In this document: piece after piece, positions 57,453 to 64,000 of the stretch
Numbering within the stretch: position 1 is the first letter of the stretch
Layout of the letters: each line of letters opens with the position of its first letter
From: Rugamonas rivuli
GTDB lineage: Bacteria; Pseudomonadota; Gammaproteobacteria; Burkholderiales; Burkholderiaceae_D
DNA: 64,000 nt
Direction: 5' to 3'
NCBI RefSeq assembly: GCF_009380165.1
Contig: NZ_WHUF01000002.1
Span: 1,090,394 to 1,154,393, forward strand
The notes under the pieces: generated by a model
Seen by the model: only the letters and a program-made list of their open reading frames with translations
What the model was told of the DNA's origin: nothing
The model's database searches: none
Program-made: the position numbers and the translations under genes

Positions 57453-57815
57453 TTATTGACCGTTGATGGCTTTGGCCAGGCCCTTCAGGCTCATATTGAC
57501 GAAGGTCAGGCTGGTCTGGAAGTCCGAGGCGTTTTGCGAGAACGCCGCCTGCTCGACGCCGATCTCGACGGTGTTGCCGTCGCGGGTGGGGTGGAAGGGC
57601 ACGCGGTACATCATGGCGCTGTCCTCGTCGCCGCCGATGTCGCCGTTGGCCTCGGCCTGGGTGTTGGCCAGCGTGGCGGCGAAGTCCATGTCGCGCGCCT
57701 GGAAGCCCGGCGTGTTTTCATTGGCGATGTTGGACGCCAGGATGCGTGTGCGCTCGGCCCGCAGGTGCAGCGCGTCGGCATGCAAGCCCACCGCATCTTT
57801 GAAATTAATCGCCAT
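57453..57815 (-). CDS. flgB: Flagellar proximal rod protein FlgB
   Basis: 120 residues from ATG 57815, supported by GGGGAAGA upstream and by the conserved N-terminus MAINFKDAVGLHADALHLRAERTRILASNIANENTPGFQARDMDF; the frame is open further upstream without support. The C-terminus SLTFVNMSLKGLAKAINGQ is typical. First gene of the minus-strand flgB-L run, divergent from flgA. Confidence 0.94.
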   Translation of the reverse strand: MAINFKDAVGLHADALHLRAERTRILASNIANENTPGFQARDMDFAATLANTQAEANGDIGGDEDSAMMYRVPFHPTRDGNTVEIGVEQAAFSQNASDFQTSLTFVNMSLKGLAKAINGQ

Positions 57816-57952
57816 GTTCTTCCCCTGTGTAGACGTTGCTGTAAAACGATGTTGCATGAGTGAAAACCGCTGTTGCCGGGGTAGAATGACGCGCGGGCGC
57901 AGCATGCACCCGTAGCGTTCCAGCTTCCCGCATCATAGTAGAGGTATTGCCC
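57816..57952. promoter_or_regulatory. Divergent flgB / flgA promoter region
   Basis: A 137-bp space between two oppositely oriented starts must hold the promoters for the rod/hook run and flgA. I did not find a convincing sigma-54 (GG/GC at -24/-12) or sigma-28 box by eye. The only sigma-70-like element seen is TAGAAT near 57882 on the plus strand, without a good -35. Confidence 0.5.
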
Positions 57953-58702
57953 ATGTTCAACAAAACTATTGTAACCGCTTTGAGTGCAATGTTGCTGTTT
58001 TGCACTTCATTTTCTGACGCTTTTTGCGCTACCGGTCCGACCGCGGCGGAGCAGGTGCCGCTCGCGGTGGAGGCGGCCGCGCGCAGCCATGTGCAGCGCT
58101 GGGCCGACAGCAGCGGTTTGGTGGAACCGAAATTCGAGTTGAACGTCGTGCGCGGCAGCAGGCCGCTGGCCGCATGCAGACAGGCGGTGACGGTCGATGC
58201 GGTCGATACGCGGCTGCCCAGCCGCATGCGTTTTGCCGCCGTCTGCGCCGGCGCCGACGGCTGGCGATACGAGTTCGTGGTGCGCGCGCAGATCTCGGCG
58301 CGCATTGCCGTAGTGGCAAGCGATGTGCCATCGGGGAAAGTATTGACCGACGAAGACGTGTTGCTGGAGCGCCACGACATCTCCGGCATCGCCGACAGCG
58401 TGTCCGATCCGCAGGACGTGGTGGGCATGAGCGGCAAGCGCGCGCTGCGCAGCGGCGAGGTGTTGCGCATGAATTTGCTGACCGCGCCGACCGTGGTCAA
58501 GCGCGGCGACGCGGTGCGCATCGTGGCCAGGCGCGAGCAGATCGAGGTCAGCATGGCGGGCGAAGCCTTGGACAGCGGCGCGCGCGGCACGCTGGTGCGG
58601 GTGCGCAATGCGAACGGCACCGTGATCCGTGCCCGGGTGACGGGCGCGGCGACGGTGGAACCTGTCGATATGCCCGTTTCCACTAATTCCCCGACGCAGT
58701 GA
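57953..58702 (+). CDS. flgA: Flagellar P-ring assembly chaperone FlgA
   Basis: 249 residues from ATG 57953, with GAGG eight bases upstream; a TTG two codons earlier is less likely. Signal peptide ends near FCATG. The SAF domain is present: VVASDVPSGKVLTDEDVLLERHDI and LRSGEVLRMNLLTAPTVVKRGD, and the terminal AGEALDSGARGTLVRVRN. It helps FlgI fold and assemble in the periplasm. The only plus-strand gene in the flagellar locus; its 3' end overlaps the glucosaminidase gene by 20 bp, tail to tail. Confidence 0.92.
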   Translation: MFNKTIVTALSAMLLFCTSFSDAFCATGPTAAEQVPLAVEAAARSHVQRWADSSGLVEPKFELNVVRGSRPLAACRQAVTVDAVDTRLPSRMRFAAVCAGADGWRYEFVVRAQISARIAVVASDVPSGKVLTDEDVLLERHDISGIADSVSDPQDVVGMSGKRALRSGEVLRMNLLTAPTVVKRGDAVRIVARREQIEVSMAGEALDSGARGTLVRVRNANGTVIRARVTGAATVEPVDMPVSTNSPTQ

Positions 58703-59444
58703 GCTGGCCGCCGCGCTGCAACTGCGCGGCCAGTTTGCTGAGTTTGTCCGCATAGGCGGGATCGGTGGCGTAGCCGCCTTGCACCAGCCCCTGGGCGAAG
58801 GCGCGGGCGTCGTTGCCGGTGTTCAGTGCGGCCTGGTAGCGCGGATTGCCGGTCAGCAGCTCGGTGTAGTCGCGGAAGGCGCTGGCGGTGTCCGGGTAGC
58901 TGCGGAAGCGTTCGACCTTTTTCAGCATCGCGCCGTGTTCGAATTCGGTGGTGCTGGCGGCCGCCACGGCGCCGGCCCAGCCGCCGCCGGCCTTCAGGCC
59001 GAACAGGTTGTTGGTGTCGGCGCCGCCCTGGCGCAGCGGATTGCGGCCCCAGCCCGACTCCAGCGCCGCGTGGGCGGCAACGATGTCGGGCGAGACGCCC
59101 AGCTTGCCGGCGGTTTCTTCGGCCCACGGCTTGATCGAGGCCAGGAATTGCTGCTGCAGCTCGCCATCGGCGCCGCCGTCGATGGCGCCGGCGCCCTGCT
59201 GGCGCAGCGCCATCGCCTGCAGGCTCATGGCTTGCGACGGCACGCTGCGCGCCGACGACGCAGCCAGGCTGCCGCCGCCCTGGGCGATGAAGGTGCTGAC
59301 GTCGTGCTGGACTTGCTGGAAGGTGGACGCGAACGCGCCCGACGAGACGGCGCCGCCCAAGGCCGCGGTGGGGCGGCTGGCGGTCATGTTCGAGACGGTT
59401 GCAGCAGTGGGTGCGGTCGATTGCATCCGATCAAGCTGGCGCAT
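58683..59444 (-). CDS. FlgJ-type peptidoglycan glucosaminidase, separate gene
   Basis: 253 residues from ATG 59444, because GAGGAG sits eight bases upstream; ATG 59462 would place that site inside the gene. The C-terminal half is a glucosaminidase-type domain, with KPWAEETAGKLGVSPDIVAAHAALESGWGRN (catalytic Glu), TNNLFGLKAGGGW, ERFRSYPDTASAFRDYTELL and GGYATDPAYADKL, as in bifunctional FlgJ. The N-terminal half is low-complexity and has no rod-binding domain. It probably opens the peptidoglycan for the rod. It follows flgN with a 14-bp overlap. Confidence 0.88.
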   Translation of the reverse strand: MRQLDRMQSTAPTAATVSNMTASRPTAALGGAVSSGAFASTFQQVQHDVSTFIAQGGGSLAASSARSVPSQAMSLQAMALRQQGAGAIDGGADGELQQQFLASIKPWAEETAGKLGVSPDIVAAHAALESGWGRNPLRQGGADTNNLFGLKAGGGWAGAVAAASTTEFEHGAMLKKVERFRSYPDTASAFRDYTELLTGNPRYQAALNTGNDARAFAQGLVQGGYATDPAYADKLSKLAAQLQRGGQLTASGN

Positions 59445-59868
59445 AAATCTGCTCCTCGCCATGCAGCACGCGCTGCATGATGCTGTACTGCTCTACCAGC
59501 AAGTCGCTATTGCGCTTGCCCAGACGCTTGCATTCGATAACCATATGTTCCAGCGTCTTCCAGTCAGCTTCCATTCTCTCCCGTGCTGCATTTTTCAGCA
59601 AGGCAAAAGCCTGCATCATGGTAGCTGTTGGCCCCAATAAACGTTGTACCAGCGCCACGCGCTGCGTGCGGCGCTCCAGCATGCTGTCGACCAGCACCGA
59701 AATTTCCTCGGCCACGCTGGCCAGCTGCGGGCCGCGATGGCGCACGGCGGCGTCGAATTGCTGTTCCAGCAAGGCGTTCAAGGCCGGATACGCCAGCAAG
59801 TCGTCGCCGATGCCGGCCAGCAGCAGGCGCATGGCGTCCTGCCGCGTCATTGCGCTCACTTCGGTCAC
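59431..59868 (-). CDS. flgN: FlgN-like export chaperone for FlgK/FlgL
   Basis: 145 residues from GTG 59868, which overlaps the flgM stop (GTGA) and has GGAG upstream. It is entirely helical: LLLAGIGDDLLAYPALNALLEQQFDAAVRHRG, RRTQRVALVQRLLGP and LEHMVIECKRLGKRNSDLL, which has the length and helix pattern of FlgN. FlgN binds FlgK and FlgL in the cytoplasm. Identification rests partly on its position between flgM and flgJ-type genes. Confidence 0.78.
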   Translation of the reverse strand: MTEVSAMTRQDAMRLLLAGIGDDLLAYPALNALLEQQFDAAVRHRGPQLASVAEEISVLVDSMLERRTQRVALVQRLLGPTATMMQAFALLKNAARERMEADWKTLEHMVIECKRLGKRNSDLLVEQYSIMQRVLHGEEQIYAPA

Positions 59869-60140
59869 TTCTCGCTCCCGTGGAAGCGCTGGATCAGGCC
59901 GGCCAGCTTGGCCGGGTCGAAGGGCAGCTCGCCCTTGGCCAGCGCGTCGCGCAGCTGGTCGACTTTTTCCTGGTCGATTTCCGGCATCTCGCGCATGGCC
60001 TGCAGCGCCGGCTGCATCACCGCCGATTGCAGCGGCGCCTGCACCGCCGGCGCCGCCACCGCTTCGGCGGCTTCGGCCGGGGCGGACTCCGCCACGCGCT
60101 GGACGGCCATGCCGTCCGGACTTCCTGTCGAGATTCTCAT
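59865..60140 (-). CDS. flgM: Anti-sigma-28 factor FlgM
   Basis: 91 residues from ATG 60140, with AGAGG upstream; the frame extends to 60278 but without support. N-terminus MRISTG and a disordered Ala-rich middle precede the sigma-binding helices EIDQEKVDQLRDALAKGELPFDPAKLAGLIQRF, the FlgM pattern. It inhibits FliA until the hook is finished and is then exported. fliA lies in the same locus (62162-62932), so a local FlgM-FliA checkpoint is likely. Confidence 0.86.
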   Translation of the reverse strand: MRISTGSPDGMAVQRVAESAPAEAAEAVAAPAVQAPLQSAVMQPALQAMREMPEIDQEKVDQLRDALAKGELPFDPAKLAGLIQRFHGSEK

Positions 60141-60180
60141 GCGTGTGCCTCTACTTGGCTTGGTTTCCATACGTCGTACT

Positions 60181-61230
60181 TTATTTGTTGCGGCGCGGGT
60201 CGCGCAGCGGACTGTCGCTGCCCAGCTTGCTGCGCAGTTTTTGCAGCAGGGTGGCGTCCGGCAGGGCGGTGTCGACATCCTGGGTCAGGGCGCTGCTGTT
60301 TTCGGGCATGCCGAACATCGAGGCGATCGTCTTGGCTTGCGCCGTGGTCAGGATCAGCAGCTCGATGCGGCGGTTGACGCCGGCGTCGGCGCGTTTGGTG
60401 TCGAGCGGCGCGCGGTCGGCCATGCCGACCACCTGCAGCACCGATTCGGCGTTCATGGTGCCGGCCAGCAGCTGCGAACGGGCCGACATGGCGCGGTTGG
60501 CCGACAGCGTCCAGTTCGAGAAGGCGGCGTAGCTGCGGTCGGCGTACTGCAGCGAATCGGTATGGCCGACGATCAGCATCTGGTTTTCCATCTGCTTGAA
60601 CAGCGGCCCCATGCGGCGCAGCAGCGCGCGGAACTTGTCGGTCGGCACGGCCGAGCCGCGCACGAACATGCCCTGGCGGTCGGTGTCGTGCAGCATCACG
60701 CGCAAGCCGTAGGGCGTGATCACCGATTCCAGGTTGCTGGTCAGGCCGGCTTCGGCGCTCATCTTGGTCAGCGCCTTGGACAGCGCGGCCAGGTCGCTCG
60801 GGCTGTCGTACTTGATCTTCGGCGTCTCGACCACCGGTTCGGCTTCGCCGGTGATCTTGGTGTGGGCCTCGCCCTTGGCCTTGGCGTCGCCCGGCTCCTC
60901 GGTGCTGCCGGTGTGCGGCATCGGGAAACGGTCGATCAGGCTGCCGCGCGGGCCGCCCACCTGCTCGGGCATGACGCCCTTGCCCTGGTCGGTCTTGGCG
61001 CCGTCGGCCTCGGTCAGGATCTGTTCCAGCGATTCGAAGTTACGGGCCGCCATCAGCCACAGCACCAGGAACAGACACATCAGCGCCAGGCAGAAGTCGG
61101 CGAACGCTACCTTCCAGGCGCCGCCGTGGTCGTCGTGCTTGTGCTTGCCGCCGCCGCGCTTGACGATGGTCTGGTCATGGCCCTTGTCATGCGGCTTTAG
61201 CACCACGGCCTCCGCGACGTGAAGTGTCAT
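60181..61230 (-). CDS. motB: Flagellar stator protein MotB (lateral LafU type)
   Basis: 349 residues. One membrane helix (about 41-61) with the proton-binding Asp45 in AFADFCLALMCLFLVLW, a Pro/Lys-rich plug/linker, and a C-terminal OmpA-like peptidoglycan-binding domain: GLRVMLHD, LIVGHTDSLQYA and RRIELLI. It overlaps the end of motA by 44 bp if it starts at 61230. A GTG at 61203, with GGAGG upstream, would cut the overlap to 17 bp. It forms the stator with MotA in the inner membrane. Confidence 0.92.
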   Translation of the reverse strand: MTLHVAEAVVLKPHDKGHDQTIVKRGGGKHKHDDHGGAWKVAFADFCLALMCLFLVLWLMAARNFESLEQILTEADGAKTDQGKGVMPEQVGGPRGSLIDRFPMPHTGSTEEPGDAKAKGEAHTKITGEAEPVVETPKIKYDSPSDLAALSKALTKMSAEAGLTSNLESVITPYGLRVMLHDTDRQGMFVRGSAVPTDKFRALLRRMGPLFKQMENQMLIVGHTDSLQYADRSYAAFSNWTLSANRAMSARSQLLAGTMNAESVLQVVGMADRAPLDTKRADAGVNRRIELLILTTAQAKTIASMFGMPENSSALTQDVDTALPDATLLQKLRSKLGSDSPLRDPRRNK

Positions 61231-62107
61231 CGGCTGGGGCGCTGTCGCGGCCCTCCAGGTCGTTGATCCAGCGCTCCAGCTGGGCGAAGCTCGGCTTGAT
61301 GTTCAGCTGCACCAGGCGGCGGCCGGCGTCGATCGCCAGCAGCGGTGGCTTGCCGGCCACGTGCGTGACCAGCACCACCTTGACGGTTTCCTTGTTCGAC
61401 GCTTCCTGGTTGACCAGCTGCTTCATCATGCTGGAAATCGGGTCGAGGATGCCGTAGCAGAAGAAGATGCCGATGAAGGTGCCGACCATGGCGGCACCGA
61501 CGTGCTCGGCGATCTCGCCCGAGGTCGCGCCTTCGCTGACGGTGTTCATGGTGATCACGATGCCCAGCACGGCGGCCAGAATCCCGAAGCCCGGCATCGC
61601 CTCGCCGATCTTGGCGAGCGACTTGGCCGGCTGCTCCAGCTCGGTGTGGATGGCTTCCAGTTCCTGCTCCAGCACGCCTTCGAGCTCGTGGGCGTTGATC
61701 TTGCCCATCGCCATCAGGCGGAAGTTGTCGACGATGAAGGCCAGCAGCTTGGGTTCTTCCAGCACGCGCGGGTAGCGCTGGAACAGCGGGCTGTCCTTGG
61801 GCGCTTCGACGTGGGCGTCGAGCGCCTTCAGGCCGCCGGCCGCCAGTTGCAGCAGCTCGTACATCAGCAGCAGCAGCTGACGCTGGAACTCGGAGTCGTA
61901 TTTTTTGCGGAACACGATCTTCTTGATCTGCGTGACCGCTTCTTTGAGCACATGGCTCGGGTTGCCGATCACCAGCGCGCCGAAACCGGCGCCGGCAATC
62001 ACGATCAGCTCGATCGGTTGCCAGATCTGATGGAATGCCCCGCCCATCATGAAGAAGCCGCCGAAGACGCTGCCTAAAACTATGAGTATGCCGACTATTT
62101 GCTGCAT
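61187..62107 (-). CDS. motA: Flagellar stator protein MotA (lateral LafT type)
   Basis: 306 residues, with four membrane helices: IVGILIVLGSVFGGFFMMGG and IELIVIAGAGFGALVIG at the start, then MPGFGILAAVLGIVITMNTV and VGAAMVGTFIGIFFCYGI. The cytoplasmic loop has the conserved charged region and LLQLAAGGLKALDAHVE. Length and pattern fit the proton-driven MotA family. It is followed by overlapping motB, and preceded by fliA on the same strand 55 bp away. Confidence 0.94.
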   Translation of the reverse strand: MQQIVGILIVLGSVFGGFFMMGGAFHQIWQPIELIVIAGAGFGALVIGNPSHVLKEAVTQIKKIVFRKKYDSEFQRQLLLLMYELLQLAAGGLKALDAHVEAPKDSPLFQRYPRVLEEPKLLAFIVDNFRLMAMGKINAHELEGVLEQELEAIHTELEQPAKSLAKIGEAMPGFGILAAVLGIVITMNTVSEGATSGEIAEHVGAAMVGTFIGIFFCYGILDPISSMMKQLVNQEASNKETVKVVLVTHVAGKPPLLAIDAGRRLVQLNIKPSFAQLERWINDLEGRDSAPADDTSRRGGRGAKAA

Positions 62108-62161
62108 GATGATTCGCCTTTCCGCGTCATTTTTCTAATCTTGCCTTGCGCCCGCTCTGGA

Positions 62162-62932
62162 TCAGGCGTTTTGCAATACTGCCTTCATCTTGCCCAGCGC
62201 CGCCTTGTTGAGCTGACAGACGCGGGCGTCGGTCAGGTCCAGCACGGCGGCGATTTCCTTGTAGCTGAGCTCGAATTCGTAATACATCTGCACCACCCGC
62301 TGCTCGCGCTCGTCGAGGCCGCGCAGCGCCTGTTCCAGGCTGCGCCGCACCACCAGCTGGTCTTCCGGGCTGGGCGCGCTGTCGTTGCTGACGCTGTCCT
62401 GCAGCACTTCGTCGAAGCTGGCGATCAGCTCGGCGTTCTCGTCCATCTGGTAAGCCTGGTAGGCTTCCGGTGTCAGGTTCAGGCCGCTCATGATTTCCTG
62501 CTCGCTCGGTTCGTGGCCCAGGTTGCGGGTGAGGGCGCGCACGGCGTCGCGCAGCTTGTGGCTTTGCTGGCGCACCGCGCGCGGGCGCCAGTCCTGGCGG
62601 CGCAGCTCGTCGAGGATGGCGCCGCGCACGCGCAGGCTGGCGTAGCTGCCGAAGGCGCCGTCCGGTTCGCCGTAGCGGCGCAGCGCTTCGAGCAGGCCCA
62701 TCAGGCCGATCTGTTCCATGTCGTCGCGGTCGATGGCGCCGGCGATCTGCGAATTGAGCTGGCGCACGATGCGCTTGACCAAGGGCGCGTACGACAGCAG
62801 GTGTTTCTGCTCGTCGGCCACGCTGTGCGCCACCGGCGCACCGCCAGGCTCGCCATAACTTTCGGCATAAGCGTCCGCATATTGCTCTATATAGGCCATG
62901 CCCGCTCCACTGGTCGCACCACTCGTCTTCAT
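62162..62932 (-). CDS. fliA: Flagellar sigma-28 factor FliA (LafS-like)
   Basis: 256 residues. Sigma-70 region 2 with LVKRIVRQLNSQIAGAIDRDDMEQIGLMGLLEALRRY, FGSYASLRVRGAILDELRRQDW, region 3, and region 4 with LEQALRGLDEREQRVVQMYYEFELSYKEIAAVLDLTDARVCQLNKAAL. An ATG at 62899, preceded by GGAG, gives 245 residues and may be the true start. It directs late flagellar genes (filament, stator). It sits 12 bp after fliL and before motA; its inhibitor flgM is 2 kb away. Confidence 0.92.
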   Translation of the reverse strand: MKTSGATSGAGMAYIEQYADAYAESYGEPGGAPVAHSVADEQKHLLSYAPLVKRIVRQLNSQIAGAIDRDDMEQIGLMGLLEALRRYGEPDGAFGSYASLRVRGAILDELRRQDWRPRAVRQQSHKLRDAVRALTRNLGHEPSEQEIMSGLNLTPEAYQAYQMDENAELIASFDEVLQDSVSNDSAPSPEDQLVVRRSLEQALRGLDEREQRVVQMYYEFELSYKEIAAVLDLTDARVCQLNKAALGKMKAVLQNA

Positions 62933-62944
62933 GCTTGCCGCAGG

Positions 62945-63433
62945 CTACTCAATAATCAGTTTGCCGATCATGACTTCGGAAAAGGGTTTTTCCCGGCCTT
63001 CATGCTCGTAGGTGGCTTCGAAAGCCTTGTTCAACTCGCCCGCGAACTGGTCGATGGTCATCACTTGCGCGGTGGCCATCGGCAGGTTGGACAGCGTGCG
63101 GACCGCCACGCTGCGCAGCATCGGTAATTGTTCCTTGGCTTCCTTCTCTTTCTTCTCGCTGGTGGTGATCACCAGGTCGGCCGACATGTAGTGGGTCAGC
63201 GTATCGCCGGGCTGGCGCTTGAGCATGATGATCACCTTGTCCACCGTCAGGTATTTCGGCGGCGACTTGTCTTCCTTTTCTTCCTTCTTGGCCGGCTTCT
63301 TGGCCGGCTTGCCTTCCGCCACGGCGGCCGGCTCCTCTTTACCCTTGGACATGTACCAGACTGCGCCGCCGGCCACCGCCGCACCCACCACGGCCACCAG
63401 CACCAGCGCTATGATCATTTTCATGTTCTTCAT
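62945..63433 (-). CDS. fliL: Flagellar basal body-associated protein FliL
   Basis: 162 residues. A single N-terminal membrane helix (MIIALVLVAVVGAAVAGGAVWYM), a Lys/Glu-rich linker (PAKKPAKKEEKEDK), and the periplasmic FliL domain: YLTVDKVIIMLK, HYMSADLVITTSEKKEKEAKEQLPMLRSVAVRTLSNLP. It supports stator function around the basal body. It lies between fliK and fliA, as lafF does in lateral systems. A good GGGAG lies some 12 bases before the start. Confidence 0.9.
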   Translation of the reverse strand: MKNMKMIIALVLVAVVGAAVAGGAVWYMSKGKEEPAAVAEGKPAKKPAKKEEKEDKSPPKYLTVDKVIIMLKRQPGDTLTHYMSADLVITTSEKKEKEAKEQLPMLRSVAVRTLSNLPMATAQVMTIDQFAGELNKAFEATYEHEGREKPFSEVMIGKLIIE

Positions 63434-63440
63434 CTACTGA

Positions 63441-64000
63441 TTACTCCCGCTCGGACGTCATGGCAAAGGTGGTCGCTTCGTCGCCGGACAGGGCGCGGCC
63501 CGGCGTGCGGCTTTCTTCCTGCTCGCGTTGCTGGCCGCCGCGGCCGCCCGTGTCGGCCTGGGCCTGGGCGCGCGACGACGACACGGTGACCGAGACGTCC
63601 GCATACTGGCGCGTCGACAGATCCTGGCGCACGCTGTCGCCGATGGTGTTGAGCTGGCGCAGCACCTCGCTGTGGTTGGCGCTCAGGTTGACCTGCAGCG
63701 AGCCGGCACTGTGGCGGATAGAAATCTCGATGCTGCCCATGTTCGGCGGTTCCAGGCGGATCACCGCGTGGTCGTTATTGCGTTGCAGCTGGACTTGCAG
63801 GCGGTCGCCCAGCGCTTCGCGCAGCGGCTGCTGCCACTGCTCGGGCGAACCGGCCAGCTTGACCACGGCGGCGGCCGGGGTGGCGGTCGGCGCGGCCTGG
63901 CTGAAGCCGACGTTGCCGGCGACCGGCGCCCGACTACAGCGCCTCGACCGCGGCCGCCGGCGGCGCCGCCAAGGACGACGGCGCCACCCGCAGCAGCATG
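63441..64000 (-). CDS. fliK: Flagellar hook-length control protein FliK, C-terminal part
   Basis: Partial: the frame runs off the window end. The clear part (to about 63930) is the FliK/Flg_hook C-terminal domain: AVIRLEPPNMGSIEISIRHSAGSLQVNLSANHSEVLRQLNT and IGDSVRQDLSTRQYADVSV, then a low-complexity tail rich in Arg and Gln (DTGGRGGQQREQEESR). FliK sets hook length and switches export specificity. Beyond about 63930 the frame becomes Arg-rich, and an Ala/Pro-rich reading appears in another frame before a TAG at 63934-63936, which may signal a frameshift. It is followed by fliL on the same strand. Confidence 0.85.
   Translation of the reverse strand, partial: CCCGWRRRPWRRRRRPRSRRCSRAPVAGNVGFSQAAPTATPAAAVVKLAGSPEQWQQPLREALGDRLQVQLQRNNDHAVIRLEPPNMGSIEISIRHSAGSLQVNLSANHSEVLRQLNTIGDSVRQDLSTRQYADVSVTVSSSRAQAQADTGGRGGQQREQEESRTPGRALSGDEATTFAMTSERE

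Noticed and set aside
57816..57952. Sigma-54 or sigma-28 promoter between flgB and flgA
   Set aside because: No segment matched the -24/-12 or the TAAA/GCCGATAA pattern well enough to report.

Overview
The window is a GC-rich, densely coded stretch of bacterial chromosome. Several features suggest a betaproteobacterium of the Oxalobacteraceae (Massilia / Duganella / Janthinobacterium type): the recC-recB-recD order, many large hybrid histidine kinases and c-di-GMP proteins, and the style of the flagellar locus. This placement is inference from gene content. I saw no rRNA, tRNA, IS element, prophage or CRISPR array.

Layout. 0-2.5 kb: small hypothetical genes and an HD-domain hydrolase. 2.6-5.7 kb: an unusual fusion of an acetoacetate-decarboxylase-like domain with an FAD-dependent oxidoreductase. 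5.7-9.3 kb: a 7TMR-DISM hybrid kinase with an O-methyltransferase directly behind it. 9.4-14.7 kb: LysE exporter, YceI lipoprotein, a non-coding stretch with an operator-like palindrome and a strong terminator (candidate ncRNA), M1 aminopeptidase and glutathione S-transferase. 14.7-22.6 kb: a signalling block of a soluble multi-HAMP hybrid kinase (six near-identical 92-residue repeats), a CheR-like protein that has lost its SAM-binding motifs, and a REC-GGDEF-EAL protein with a degenerate EAL domain. 22.7-27.6 kb: a secreted PHP-type hydrolase and a CHASE hybrid kinase. 27.6-36.8 kb: recC-recB-recD with overlapping stop/start codons. 36.9-47.7 kb: housekeeping and accessory genes, namely a penicillin-binding endopeptidase, Mop protein, sulfate-binding protein, GNAT, class II amidotransferase, lone EAL protein, MepK-like peptidase, an amino-acid ABC binding protein and permease without an ATPase, and a PAS-PAS-GGDEF-EAL protein.

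47.7-64 kb is a flagellar locus: a hook-associated-like protein, then flgL, K, J(N), I, H, G, F, E, D, C and B on the minus strand, flgA divergent on the plus strand, then flgJ-type glucosaminidase, flgN, flgM, motB, motA, fliA, fliL and fliK on the minus strand. Sigma-28, its anti-sigma FlgM, the stator and fliK/fliL sit beside the rod/hook genes. This matches the secondary (lateral, Flag-2/laf) systems of other proteobacteria better than a typical primary system. FlgJ is split into two separate genes at opposite ends of the flg block.

The clearest candidates for something undescribed are the 14.7-22.6 kb multi-HAMP kinase / pseudo-CheR / c-di-GMP block, the decarboxylase-like/oxidoreductase fusion, and the non-coding region at 10.9-11.26 kb.
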